From: Paenibacillus sophorae
GTDB lineage: Bacteria; Bacillota; Bacilli; Paenibacillales; Paenibacillaceae
Reading direction: 5' to 3'
NCBI RefSeq assembly: GCF_018966525.1
Contig: NZ_CP076607.1
Coordinates: 2,356,001 to 2,420,000, forward strand
DNA length: 64,000 nucleotides
Positions 1-8,747 of this stretch are shown piece by piece. Under the pieces are notes generated by a model. The model was not told the origin of the DNA. It made no database searches and saw only the letters and a list, made by a program, of their open reading frames with translations. Position 1 is the first letter of the stretch. Each line of letters begins with the position of its first letter. A program made the translations under genes and the position numbers.

Positions 1-2
1 TC

Positions 3-671
3 CGTCCGGGACCGGTAATGACGAATATCCTGCTTGCCGACGAAATCAACAGGGCTACGACCAAGACGCAGTCTGCGCTGCTGGAGGTCATGGAGGAACG
101 CAACGTAACGGTGGACGGGGAGACCTATGCGCTTCCGCATCCGTTCATGCTGTGCGCCACGCAGAATCCGATTGACTTCGAAGGCACGTACACGCTGCCC
201 GAAGCGCAGCTCGACCGCTTCATGCTTCGAATCAGCCTTGGGTATCCCGATGCGGCCACGGAAAGAAATCTGCTCCTGACCCATCAGGAAGGCCAGCCGG
301 TGAATAAGCTTCAGCCGGTAACGGGAATGGAAAGAATAGCATCCATTCAAGACGAAATCCGCGAGGTGTATATCAGCGAGCCGGTTCTAGGCTACCTCCT
401 CGATATTGTCCGCGGCACCAGAGAACATCCGATGGTCCTGCTCGGCGCCAGCCCCCGTGCAGCGCTGTCTTATATGATGGCATGCAAGGCCTTCGCCTTC
501 TTGCAGGAGCGCGACTATGTGCTGCCGGATGATGTGAAGTCGCTGGCTCCATATACGCTCGGCCACCGCATCCTGCTGCGTCCCGAATCCCGGCTGGATA
601 ACGTCAGCGCGGATACACTGCTGAACAATCTTCTGCAGAGTATCCAGGTGCCCGTGACAATGAGGCAATAA
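3..671 (+). CDS. MoxR-family AAA+ ATPase, 5'-truncated by window edge
   Basis: C-terminal part of a MoxR-type AAA+ ATPase. The frame is open from base 3, so the first internal ATG (base 18) is not the true start and the Walker A loop lies outside the window. Visible motifs are the Walker B stretch LLADEINRA, the sensor-1 ATQNP motif, the EAQLDRFML region that carries the arginine finger, and a C-terminal AAA lid. MoxR ATPases act as chaperones that assemble or activate partner proteins, and are commonly encoded in front of a DUF58 protein and a transglutaminase-like membrane protein. That is the order here. The stop codon is one base before the next start codon, which points to one operon and coupled translation. 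Confidence 0.93.
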   Translation, partial: RPGPVMTNILLADEINRATTKTQSALLEVMEERNVTVDGETYALPHPFMLCATQNPIDFEGTYTLPEAQLDRFMLRISLGYPDAATERNLLLTHQEGQPVNKLQPVTGMERIASIQDEIREVYISEPVLGYLLDIVRGTREHPMVLLGASPRAALSYMMACKAFAFLQERDYVLPDDVKSLAPYTLGHRILLRPESRLDNVSADTLLNNLLQSIQVPVTMRQ

Positions 672-672
672 A

Positions 673-1917
673 ATGAGACGCTATTTGTCCGCAGCCGCCG
701 TGAGGCTGCCGGCCAAGCTGGCCGGAATTGCCGCGGTTTGGTGTGTTACCCTGCTGTATGTTCTGTTTCAAGGCGGCAAAACGTCGTTCATGCTGTTCAC
801 TATGGTGTCGGTCCTGATGGTATATCTGCTTGCCGGCGGATTTACCGGAGTACGCAGAGCCCGGGGCGCCCGTACCCTTCTCACCGACGGAGAGAAGTCC
901 GATTTGCTCTATGCGGGAGGCCATCTGCACGTCAAGCTCGAAATTGCGCTCCCCGGCCTTCTGCCGATTCCTTTTGTTGTTGTCCGTGAAATGCTCAAAA
1001 GGCATAATGGAGAGTCCTGGATTTTTGAGGAAAGCTTTGTTCCGAACTTTAAAGGACAGGGGGAACTTAGATTCCAAACGCCACCGCTCGAACGCGGCCG
1101 CTATTCTTTTTCCGAGACGGGAATTTCCAGCGAGGATATTTTCGGGCTGGTCGAGCACAAAGGAAGCTTTCTCGCGCAGGGACAGTTCCGGGTGCTGCCC
1201 CGCATCGTCCATATCCCGAGATGGGTGCTGTACGAACGGAATTCGCGGATTTCCGGGCCCCAGGTTTCGCTGGCTCAGTCACGGCGGGAGACGACGCAGA
1301 TCAACGGCGTCCGCGATTACGTGTACGGCGACCGCCTAAGCCGCATTCACTGGAATGCGACGGCCAAGACCGGGGCATGGAAATCCAAGGAATTCGAGCA
1401 TGAATCGCTGCCCAAAACGATGCTTATTCTCGACGGAACCGCCTCGGCTTACGCCTCTTCCGCGCAGTTCGAGCTTGCCGTCTCGGCAGCGGCCTCTCTG
1501 CTTGGGTTTGGCGTGCGGGAACGGATTGGCATCGGACTGTGCTGTCTCGACAAAAATACCAAAGTATTCGCCCCTGCGGAGAGCGCCGCGGAGCGGCAGA
1601 AGATGGTTCAATATCTGATCGATATCAACGGGGAGGGCAGAGGCCCTCTGGTTCCCCGGCTGGAAAAGGGATACCGCATGTTTCCGAAAGGAGCTTACTT
1701 CGTGCTGATCAGCCCGCAGACAGACGGAAATGTGCTGCAGACACTGCAGTGGGCCGAGAGCAGAGGGATGACCCCCTGTCACATCCACGTACTGAACCCT
1801 GCGGGTTCGCACCGCGGCAACAAATGGCCCAGCGAGCTTCATTCCCGCGGTATCATGGGGCATAGTGTAAGCTCGCTTCGTGAACTGCCCGCTGCGCTTG
1901 GAGGGGATGGACGATGA
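673..1917 (+). CDS. DUF58 domain membrane-anchored protein
   Basis: 414 residues. Two hydrophobic segments near the N-terminus (about residues 15-35 and 38-57) anchor it in the membrane, followed by a cytoplasmic or surface part rich in beta strands. The DUF58 signature is clear: NGVRDYVYGDRLSRIHWNATAK followed by a conserved KEFE. After it comes a von Willebrand A-like fold starting with MLILDGT, as is usual in this family. The DUF58 protein is the usual partner of a MoxR ATPase. Its biochemical role is not settled, though it is often linked to envelope stress or peptide/polysaccharide assembly. It follows moxR by one base and overlaps the next gene by 4 bases (ATGA). Confidence 0.92.
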   Translation: MRRYLSAAAVRLPAKLAGIAAVWCVTLLYVLFQGGKTSFMLFTMVSVLMVYLLAGGFTGVRRARGARTLLTDGEKSDLLYAGGHLHVKLEIALPGLLPIPFVVVREMLKRHNGESWIFEESFVPNFKGQGELRFQTPPLERGRYSFSETGISSEDIFGLVEHKGSFLAQGQFRVLPRIVHIPRWVLYERNSRISGPQVSLAQSRRETTQINGVRDYVYGDRLSRIHWNATAKTGAWKSKEFEHESLPKTMLILDGTASAYASSAQFELAVSAAASLLGFGVRERIGIGLCCLDKNTKVFAPAESAAERQKMVQYLIDINGEGRGPLVPRLEKGYRMFPKGAYFVLISPQTDGNVLQTLQWAESRGMTPCHIHVLNPAGSHRGNKWPSELHSRGIMGHSVSSLRELPAALGGDGR

Positions 1918-4145
1918 AGAACTGGTGGAACCTAATGAAATCGTCCTGGCACCGGTCTTTCGGTCTGCTGTGGATGGTCATCATAGCTTTGCAGTGGCTT
2001 TCTTTCACCGACCCGATCTGGCTGCAGCAGACGAGCACCGCGGTGTTGATCACGCTGGCGGCCGCAGCAGTTATTGAAATTTTGCTGCCGATTTCCATCC
2101 TGTACCGCATCATGATCGAAGCGGCTACAGTTCTGTATATTGTATACCGGACCATCCAATATTACGGACTTTATATCCCATTTCCTTCGGCGCCGATTGA
2201 CGAACATCTGACCGATACTTTATCGCAGATGACGCCATATCTCTGGTTCGCTCTCGCAGGTTGGGCGATTATGCTGTCGGCCTCCTTACTGGTAACGACC
2301 AAGAGCCGTATTTTGCTGTTTATCGGCATGAATATCGCGGCATTCGCGGCGCTGGATTCCTTCACGCCCTCGGTGCTGTGGCAGGAAGTCGCCTGGACGG
2401 TGTTCGCCGGGCTGGGCTGGCTGGTGAGCAATCATCTAAAGAGCTTTCAGTTGCGTTATCCCAGAGGCTGGAAATATCTCATTGATTATCCGCTCAAAAT
2501 ATCAGTGAATATCGCCGTTATTTTTGCGCTGGTCATTCTTACCGGCGTGAATGCGCCGGCGGTCAAGCCCACGTTGACCGATCCTTATACGGCCTGGAGG
2601 GAATGGAACGGCAGCGGCGCGCCGCAAGATAATAGAGCGGACAATACTGGAACCGAATCAAGCGGCACAGGCTCGTCAGGGACGGCTTCCGGATACAGCC
2701 TCAATGATGCCAATCTCGGAGGAGGCTTCGCTTTTGACTACTCTCCGGTGATGTCGGTCACCTCGTCTTCGCGCATCTATATGCGCGGGGAGACAAGAAA
2801 CGTATACTCCGGCACAGGATGGAGCGATAACCTCCGCAGCAAACAAGGGCGCCTAGAGCCGGCGGAGGTTGGGGAGGCGCTGGAGAATGACTATGCGTCG
2901 TCTACTCCCACTCAGGAGCTGCAGTATACCGTCCGTATGCTCAGCAATAACCGGTACCCGGTGCTGTTCGGCGCCTATTCCATTTCCAGAATCGATTCTA
3001 TTAACGGTGAAAAAGAAACTGGCGGGATGTCATGGCGCAGCCGGGACGGCGAATTGTTGATTAACGGCGCTGATTCCGCTCCATACCCGAAGACGTATGA
3101 GCTGACTTCCGAGCTGCCCGTCGTTCCGGTTCAGGAACTGAGCGCAAAGACATTCTCCGACCTGTATGGCGGAAAGGATATTCCGAACCAGTTCCTGCAG
3201 CTTCCAAATAATTTTCCCGAAAGAGTGCAGAATCTGGCCCGTGAAATTACGGCACAGGCACAGACGCCGTATGAAAAGACGATGCTTCTGCAACAATATT
3301 TACAACAAACGTTTCCGTACACAAATGAACCCGACTTGTCCCTCAAAAAAAGCAGGGATTTTGTGGAAGGCTTTCTGTTTGAGATTAAAGAGGGCTACTG
3401 TGACTATTATTCCACGGCTCTTGTGACCATGGCCCGTTCGCTGGATATTCCAGCCCGTTGGGTTAAGGGCTATGCGCCGGGAGAACAGGCCCAGCTTCCC
3501 GACAGCCTTGCCGTGCGGCAGGGAGAGGCCGTGAACAACAACTATACGATTACCAACGCCGACGCCCATTCCTGGGCCGAGGTATACTTCGGGGATTACG
3601 GCTGGATTCCGGTAGAGGCAACGCCCGGCTTCAATGCCCCGCTGCTGACGCAAAGCGAGTCCGATCCGCAGCCCGAAGCATCCGAAGCTCCGAATGCAGA
3701 TGCGCAGGATGAAGAGCAGGCTGCAGGTACGGGTTCCGATGAAAGCAGCTTGTCCGTGGGAACGTGGGTCGTTGCCGCAGCGGCTGTTATTGTAGCCGGT
3801 TGGGCGGCGTTTCTGCTGTGGCAGCACCGGTCCGACCTTCGCTTTCTGCTGCAGAGAATCCGCAGCGGACGGCCATTGTCTTCCGCCGAGAAAATTGTGG
3901 CTGAGACGGAGCGCTGGGTAGCCTTCATGCGCCGGAAAGGCTTCTCCAGAGACAAGCATGAGACCCTTAGGGAATCGGTTTCCCGGTGGAGAGGTGAGCG
4001 TCCGGGTGCGTCGGAAAGTCTATCGGCGCTGCTCGGCTGGTTCGAGAAGGCAAAATACAGCCCCGAAGTAATTGAAGACAAAGACTGGCAAGCCGTGTAT
4101 ACTGAAACTTTGCGGCTGCGAAAGAGTCTGAAGCTGACGAAATGA
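1914..4145 (+). CDS. transglutaminase-like membrane protein (TgpA type)
   Basis: 743 residues. The N-terminal third has several membrane helices (roughly residues 15-215). An extracytoplasmic low-complexity Gly/Ser stretch follows, then a transglutaminase-like core with the catalytic Cys in EGYCDYYSTALV (about residue 496) and the His in DAHSWAEVYF (about residue 551), with the Asp position filled inside the WIPVEATPG strand region. A last helix (about residues 625-645) leads to a cytoplasmic DUF4129-type tail. This is the usual TgpA layout; the family is thought to act on envelope proteins or peptides, but the substrate is unknown. The start overlaps the DUF58 stop by 4 bases. It is probably the last gene of the operon, because a separate ribosome site and a 92-base gap precede yqeG. 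Confidence 0.9.
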   Translation: MKNWWNLMKSSWHRSFGLLWMVIIALQWLSFTDPIWLQQTSTAVLITLAAAAVIEILLPISILYRIMIEAATVLYIVYRTIQYYGLYIPFPSAPIDEHLTDTLSQMTPYLWFALAGWAIMLSASLLVTTKSRILLFIGMNIAAFAALDSFTPSVLWQEVAWTVFAGLGWLVSNHLKSFQLRYPRGWKYLIDYPLKISVNIAVIFALVILTGVNAPAVKPTLTDPYTAWREWNGSGAPQDNRADNTGTESSGTGSSGTASGYSLNDANLGGGFAFDYSPVMSVTSSSRIYMRGETRNVYSGTGWSDNLRSKQGRLEPAEVGEALENDYASSTPTQELQYTVRMLSNNRYPVLFGAYSISRIDSINGEKETGGMSWRSRDGELLINGADSAPYPKTYELTSELPVVPVQELSAKTFSDLYGGKDIPNQFLQLPNNFPERVQNLAREITAQAQTPYEKTMLLQQYLQQTFPYTNEPDLSLKKSRDFVEGFLFEIKEGYCDYYSTALVTMARSLDIPARWVKGYAPGEQAQLPDSLAVRQGEAVNNNYTITNADAHSWAEVYFGDYGWIPVEATPGFNAPLLTQSESDPQPEASEAPNADAQDEEQAAGTGSDESSLSVGTWVVAAAAVIVAGWAAFLLWQHRSDLRFLLQRIRSGRPLSSAEKIVAETERWVAFMRRKGFSRDKHETLRESVSRWRGERPGASESLSALLGWFEKAKYSPEVIEDKDWQAVYTETLRLRKSLKLTK

Positions 4146-4237
4146 ACGGCAGATAACCGGCGATTTCTCTATCTAACAATCATTTCCGAAGAGTAAAGAT
4201 TATGATATAGTTTGTCGTATGAAATCGAGGTGAACGT

Positions 4238-4765
4238 ATGTTTGAAAGTCTTGTCCCCAAGCTGCGGGTAAATACGGTGTTCGATATTAATCTCGAAGAT
4301 CTGTATTTGAAGGGCTATAGGGGCATTATTACCGATCTGGACAACACGCTGGTAGGCGCCAAGGCGCCTCTGGCTACGCCGGAGCTGGTGCTGTGGTTCG
4401 ATAAGGTGAAGCAGCACGGCTTTAAACTGGTGATCGTGTCCAATAATAATATGAACCGGGTATCACGATTTGCGGCGCCGCTGAATATCGAATTTGTGCA
4501 CGGAGCGCGCAAGCCGACCAATGCCCCTTTTCACAAGGCGATGAAGCTGATGAATCTGGAACCGGAGATGACGATCGTGGTCGGAGACCAGATGCTTACC
4601 GACGTATACGGAGGCAACCGGCTGGGTCTGTTTACTGTACTGGTGCTGCCGATCTCCCCTGAGGACGAGGGACTTGGCACCCGCATCAACCGCCGGATAG
4701 AGCAGATTGCGCTGACCAGATTGCGTAAACAAGGATTGTGGCATGAGGAGGAACAACAGGAATGA
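4238..4765 (+). CDS. yqeG: YqeG family HAD-IIIA phosphatase
   Basis: 175 residues, usual length. HAD motif I is TDLDNTLVG near residue 30, motif II is VSNNN, and motif III is GDQMLTDVYGGN with the conserved aspartates. It is a cytoplasmic phosphatase of the YqeG type; the family is related to phosphatidylglycerophosphate phosphatases in plants and yeast (Gep4), but the bacterial substrate is not firmly known. A GAGGTGA ribosome site precedes ATG 4238. It is the first gene of the conserved yqeG-yqeH-aroE-yqeI-nadD-yqeK-rsfS cluster and overlaps yqeH by 4 bases. Confidence 0.95.
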   Translation: MFESLVPKLRVNTVFDINLEDLYLKGYRGIITDLDNTLVGAKAPLATPELVLWFDKVKQHGFKLVIVSNNNMNRVSRFAAPLNIEFVHGARKPTNAPFHKAMKLMNLEPEMTIVVGDQMLTDVYGGNRLGLFTVLVLPISPEDEGLGTRINRRIEQIALTRLRKQGLWHEEEQQE

Positions 4766-5889
4766 ACGAACAGACTGAACGGCAGCGTCCCATAAGCTGC
4801 AGCGGCTGCGGCATTAAGCTGCAGACCGTGCACCGGGACCAGCCTGGATACATGCCGGAGGCGGCTTATGACCGTGACCCAGTCATTTGCCAACGGTGCT
4901 TCCGCATTAAGAATTATAACGAGGTCTCCTCGGTCTCCGTGGACCAGGACGAATTTCTGCGCCTGCTCTCCGGAATCGGGGAAAAGAACGCGCTTGTCGT
5001 CCACATTGTCGACCTTTTTGATCTTGAAGGCAGCCTTATCTCCGGACTTCAGCGGTTTGTCGGCAGCAATTCCGTCATTCTGGCCGTGAACAAATGCGAT
5101 CTGCTGCCCAAGGTGACCAACTGGAACAAGCTGCGCAATTGGGTTCAGCAGCGCAGCAAAGAGCTTGGACTGAAAACTGCGGAAATCGTGCTTTGCAGTG
5201 CCAAGCGGGGACAGGGCTTCGACCGGCTGCTCGATTCGGTGTCTTCGCTTCGGGGCCGGCGCGATGTATATGTTGTAGGCGCAACCAACGTTGGCAAGTC
5301 GACGCTGATCAACCGTCTCATTTCGGATTATAGCGATCTGGAGCAGGAGCTGACGACATCCCGGTATCCCGGCACGACGCTGGACAGCGTCAAGATTCCG
5401 CTGGACGACGGCCATTACATCATCGACACACCGGGAATTGTCTATCCTTGGCGGTACAGCGAATTGGTTGAGCGTCAGGATCTGGACGCGGTCATGCCTG
5501 CAAAGCCGCTTAAGCCTGCGGTGTACCAGCTAAACTCGGGACAGACGCTCTTTTTCGGCGGCTTGGGCCGGTTCGACTTCGTGCAGGGCGAGCATCAGTC
5601 GTTCACCTGCTTCATCAGCGGCAGCCTCAAAATTCACCGCACCAAGCTGGAGCGTGCGGACGATCTGTACCGCGATCACCGCGGCGAAATGCTGTCCCCG
5701 CCTGCTGCCGGCGATGTGGATAAGCTTCCTGCCTGGCAGCGGCACGAATTCAGAATAGCCAGAGGAAGCCGCAGCGATGTATTCATCTCCGGCCTGGGCT
5801 GGATCAAATTGAACGGAACGGAAGGCGCGGTTGTGGCTGTCCATGTCCCCCGCGGCGTGAAGGTGCTGGTTCGCCCTTCGCTGATTTAG
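4762..5889 (+). CDS. yqeH: ribosome biogenesis GTPase YqeH
   Basis: 375 residues. The N-terminal zinc finger is formed by CSGCG and CQRC (residues 13-50). The GTPase motifs appear in circularly permuted order: NKCD (G4), SAKRG (G5), GATNVGKST (G1), then a threonine-rich G2 loop and DTPG (G3). The C-terminal half is the beta-rich YqeH RNA/protein-binding region. YqeH is needed for assembly of the 30S subunit. ATG 4762 overlaps the yqeG stop. An aroE gene follows 17 bases later with its own GAAGGAGG site. Confidence 0.97.
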   Translation: MNEQTERQRPISCSGCGIKLQTVHRDQPGYMPEAAYDRDPVICQRCFRIKNYNEVSSVSVDQDEFLRLLSGIGEKNALVVHIVDLFDLEGSLISGLQRFVGSNSVILAVNKCDLLPKVTNWNKLRNWVQQRSKELGLKTAEIVLCSAKRGQGFDRLLDSVSSLRGRRDVYVVGATNVGKSTLINRLISDYSDLEQELTTSRYPGTTLDSVKIPLDDGHYIIDTPGIVYPWRYSELVERQDLDAVMPAKPLKPAVYQLNSGQTLFFGGLGRFDFVQGEHQSFTCFISGSLKIHRTKLERADDLYRDHRGEMLSPPAAGDVDKLPAWQRHEFRIARGSRSDVFISGLGWIKLNGTEGAVVAVHVPRGVKVLVRPSLI

Positions 5890-5906
5890 ATAGAAGGAGG
5901 ACAATC

Positions 5907-6800
5907 ATGACAGCTACAACGGAAACCTGGTCTTTGGAGAGCGGAAGCATTCTTTTGGGGGTTATAGGATGCCCCATTTTGCAATCCAAATCGCCCGTGA
6001 TGCATAACGCGGGTCTGAAGGCGCTTGGAATCCCGGGAGCTTATGTTCCCTTGCACGTAAACCCCGATAAAGTTGGAGAGACGATCCAGGCAATACGGAC
6101 ACTGAATTTTCGGGGCATCAACGTGACCATTCCGCATAAATTGGCAGTGATTGAGCATCTGGACAGAGTGGACCCTGCAGCGGAGGCCATTGGGGCGGTC
6201 AACACCATTGTTAACGACAACGGTATTTTAACCGGCTACAATACCGACGGAATCGGATATGTGCGCTCTCTGAAATCGGAAGCGGTCTCCGATCTTTCCG
6301 GACGCAGGATTATGGTTATCGGCGCAGGCGGCGCGGCAAGGGGCATAATCGACGCGCTGCTTCAGGATCATCCTGCGTCGGTTGTTATTGTAAACCGTGA
6401 TGAGGAGAAGGCGAAGCTGCTTGCGGGAAGCTGGAGCAGCCGGGGCGATATCAAGGGTATTGGATTTGATCAGATCCGAAGTTACATCGGCGGTACGGAT
6501 ATTCTGATCAACACAACCTCGGTGGGAATGCATCCCCATGTAGATGAAATGCCCTTAGACCCGGATATCATCCCGGAAGGAATCGTGGTCAGCGATCTGA
6601 TCTACAACCCGCTGCATACCCGTCTGCTGCTGGAAAGCCGCAAACGCCGGGGATGCATTATTCACGGCGGCGTAGGGATGTTCCTCTATCAAGGGGCTTA
6701 CGCTCTCGAATACTGGACGGGAATGCCCGCTCCGATCGATGTGATGCGGGAGGCTCTGCTGGGTAGTCTCGGCGCCGATGAATCTTCAGGAAGCAAGTAG
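5907..6800 (+). CDS. aroE: shikimate dehydrogenase
   Basis: 297 residues, slightly longer than the usual 270-290. The substrate loop KSPVMHNAGL, the catalytic lysine in NVTIPHKLA, and the dinucleotide-binding motif GAGGAARGI are all present, plus TSVGMHP and a C-terminal GGVGMFLYQGAYALE. The enzyme reduces 3-dehydroshikimate to shikimate with NADPH in aromatic amino-acid synthesis. The start is set by AGAAGGAGG, 9 bases upstream of ATG 5907. Its place between yqeH and yqeI is the standard Bacillus arrangement (there called aroD). Confidence 0.97.
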   Translation: MTATTETWSLESGSILLGVIGCPILQSKSPVMHNAGLKALGIPGAYVPLHVNPDKVGETIQAIRTLNFRGINVTIPHKLAVIEHLDRVDPAAEAIGAVNTIVNDNGILTGYNTDGIGYVRSLKSEAVSDLSGRRIMVIGAGGAARGIIDALLQDHPASVVIVNRDEEKAKLLAGSWSSRGDIKGIGFDQIRSYIGGTDILINTTSVGMHPHVDEMPLDPDIIPEGIVVSDLIYNPLHTRLLLESRKRRGCIIHGGVGMFLYQGAYALEYWTGMPAPIDVMREALLGSLGADESSGSK

Positions 6801-6850
6801 ATTTTAGGATAATCGGGTAATAATAGTTGATAAATAAGGAGTATGCATAC

Positions 6851-7147
6851 ATGATGTTAACCGGCAAACAAAAGCGCTATCTTCGCTCGCTTGCCCATCA
6901 CCTCGACCCTGTGTTTCAGGTTGGGAAGGGCGGCGTTAACGAGCATCTGATCCGCCATATTGAGGAGGCGATTGAAAAGCGCGAGCTGATGAAGGTCAGC
7001 GTGCTGAACAATTGCGCCGAGGATCCGAAGGAGATAGGCAGCGAGCTTGCGGAGCAGTCTGGCTCCGAGCTTGTTCAGGTCATAGGCAAGACGATCATTC
7101 TGTATAAGGAATCACGCGACAACAAGACGATTGAGCTGCCCAGATAA
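6851..7147 (+). CDS. yhbY: YhbY/YqeI CRM-domain RNA-binding protein
   Basis: 98 residues from ATG 6851. A longer in-frame reading from 6827 exists, but the AAGGAG site at 6836-6841 is correctly spaced only for 6851 (or the ATG right after it). The CRM (YhbY) domain fills the protein: LTGKQKRYLRSLAHHLDPVFQVGKGG with the conserved GxxG-like loop, then a helix KRELMKVSVLNN. YhbY binds the pre-50S ribosomal subunit. It belongs to the same operon as its neighbours. Confidence 0.93.
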   Translation: MMLTGKQKRYLRSLAHHLDPVFQVGKGGVNEHLIRHIEEAIEKRELMKVSVLNNCAEDPKEIGSELAEQSGSELVQVIGKTIILYKESRDNKTIELPR

Positions 7148-7250
7148 GATCCATATCCCGGAAACGGATGGGGCGAAGCCGCATCCATAAGTAAGCAGTC
7201 TGTAGACAAGGCCTCAGGCGAGAGAGGCAAATTTGCAAGGAGGTGGGAGT

Positions 7251-7853
7251 GTGAAGGTCGGCATTATGGGCGGCACCTTCGATCCCATTCATATCGGCCA
7301 TCTGCTGGTTGCGGAGACGGCCAGGGATGCCTTCGGGCTGGAACAGGTATGGTTCATGCCTTCGCATATCCCGCCGCATAAACATGCGGCAGGAGCCTCG
7401 GGTGAGACGAGGCTGGCTCTGGTGAGCGAGGCGATCAGGAATAATGAATCTTTCCGTATCCTCGATTGGGAGATTGTACGCGGGGGCATTTCGTATACAA
7501 TCGAAACGGTGCGGATGCTTAAGGAGCGTTACCCGTCCGAAGATTTTTATTTTATTATCGGGGCGGATATGGTGCAGTATTTGCCGAAATGGAAGGATAT
7601 CGACGAACTGGTGCGGCGGCTTACCTTTATTGGTGTGGGACGGCCGGGCAATTCCCTTAATCTCGGGACGCTTCCGGTGAATATCGCCGATAAGGTGCTG
7701 CTGGCGGATATGCCGATGGTCGATATATCGTCTACGATGATTCGGGAACGGGCCGCATCTGGGAAGTCGATCCGGTACATGGTGCCTGAAGCGGTATACG
7801 ACTACGTGCAAAGGAGTGAGTTGTATGGAGTTCAGCCGCGAAGCGCTAATTGA
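7251..7853 (+). CDS. nadD: nicotinate-nucleotide adenylyltransferase
   Basis: 200 residues from GTG 7251. An in-frame TTG at 7233 overlaps the ribosome site AAGGAGG (7237-7243), so GTG 7251, 7 bases behind that site, is the better start. The nucleotidyltransferase motif GGTFDPIHIGH opens the protein and SSTMIRERAASG (the ISSTxIR motif) closes it. NadD transfers AMP from ATP to nicotinate mononucleotide, a late step of NAD synthesis. A 100-base spacer separates it from yhbY. It overlaps yqeK by about 29 bases. Confidence 0.96.
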   Translation: MKVGIMGGTFDPIHIGHLLVAETARDAFGLEQVWFMPSHIPPHKHAAGASGETRLALVSEAIRNNESFRILDWEIVRGGISYTIETVRMLKERYPSEDFYFIIGADMVQYLPKWKDIDELVRRLTFIGVGRPGNSLNLGTLPVNIADKVLLADMPMVDISSTMIRERAASGKSIRYMVPEAVYDYVQRSELYGVQPRSAN

Positions 7854-8403
7854 GTCGGTATCCTCGCAGATGCCGAAGAAGCGCTGGAAGCATACGCTGG
7901 GCGTAGTGGAATCGGCGGGAGAGCTTGCCCGAAAGTATGGCGGCGATCCGGAGCGCGCCGAGCTGGCAGCGATATTGCATGATGTGGCCAAATATTGGCC
8001 GGTCGAACGCCAGCGCGAAATTATAGAACAGAATCACCTCTCGCCTGAACTGCTGTCCTATGACAAGCAGCTGTGGCACGCGGAGGTGGGGGCCTTTGTG
8101 GCGGAAAAAGAGTACGGAATTACGGATTCGGGTGTGCTTGATGCCATCCGCTACCATACTTCAGGCCGGGTGGGCATGGCCCTGCTGGACAAAATCGTCT
8201 GTTTGGCTGATTACATTGAGCCGGGGCGCGATTTTCCAGGTGTCGACCGTATACGCAAACTTGCCGGTTCCAGTCTGGAAGAAGGACTTGTCGCCGGATT
8301 CGATTCTACGATCAGCCTGCTCCTGGAGAAACGGCGGATTGTATTCCCACTGACGGTAATGGCAAGAAACGATCTAGTAAGAATATTGGAGGAAAATGAA
8401 TGA
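7825..8403 (+). CDS. yqeK: YqeK HD-domain diadenosine tetraphosphatase
   Basis: 192 residues from ATG 7825. A GTG at 7816 is in frame but overlaps the AAGGAG site, which is spaced 8 bases from ATG 7825. The HD metal-binding residues are visible: HTLGVVESA (first His), AILHDVAKYWP (His-Asp pair) and LADYIEPGR. Bacillus YqeK hydrolyses Ap4A symmetrically, so a role in clearing alarmone-like nucleotides is likely. The gene lies inside the nadD 3' end and overlaps rsfS by 4 bases, indicating translational coupling. Confidence 0.95.
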   Translation: MEFSREALIESVSSQMPKKRWKHTLGVVESAGELARKYGGDPERAELAAILHDVAKYWPVERQREIIEQNHLSPELLSYDKQLWHAEVGAFVAEKEYGITDSGVLDAIRYHTSGRVGMALLDKIVCLADYIEPGRDFPGVDRIRKLAGSSLEEGLVAGFDSTISLLLEKRRIVFPLTVMARNDLVRILEENE

Positions 8404-8747
8404 CCATACAATCCAAAGAGCTTCTGCGGCTGACGCTTGAAGCAGTTGAAGATAAAAAAGCGATGAACGTCGTTGCCCTTGATTTGCGCGGCATTTCGTT
8501 GATTAGCGATTATTTCATTGTCTGTCACGGTAACTCCGATACCCAGGTGCAGGCTATCGCCACCGAGGTACGCAAGGTTGCGCAGGCAGCGGGGGCAGTC
8601 ATCCGCGGTATAGAAGGAATGGACGCGGCGCGCTGGGTGCTGATGGATTTGGGTGATGTGGTCGTACACATCTTCCACCGGGACGAGCGCGAATATTACA
8701 ATATCGAGCGTCTGTGGTCCGACGCGAAGGTTGTGGAACACGTATGA
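8400..8747 (+). CDS. rsfS: ribosomal silencing factor RsfS
   Basis: 115 residues, full length. Family motifs include VVALDLRGISLISDYFIVCHGNSDTQVQAIA and WVLMDLGDVVVHIFHRDEREYYNIERLW shortened here to key parts: DYFIVCHGNSD and VVHIFH. RsfS binds ribosomal protein L14 and blocks subunit joining when cells are starved. The ATG overlaps the yqeK stop by 4 bases and its own stop overlaps the cvfB start by 4 bases. Confidence 0.96.
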   Translation: MTIQSKELLRLTLEAVEDKKAMNVVALDLRGISLISDYFIVCHGNSDTQVQAIATEVRKVAQAAGAVIRGIEGMDAARWVLMDLGDVVVHIFHRDEREYYNIERLWSDAKVVEHV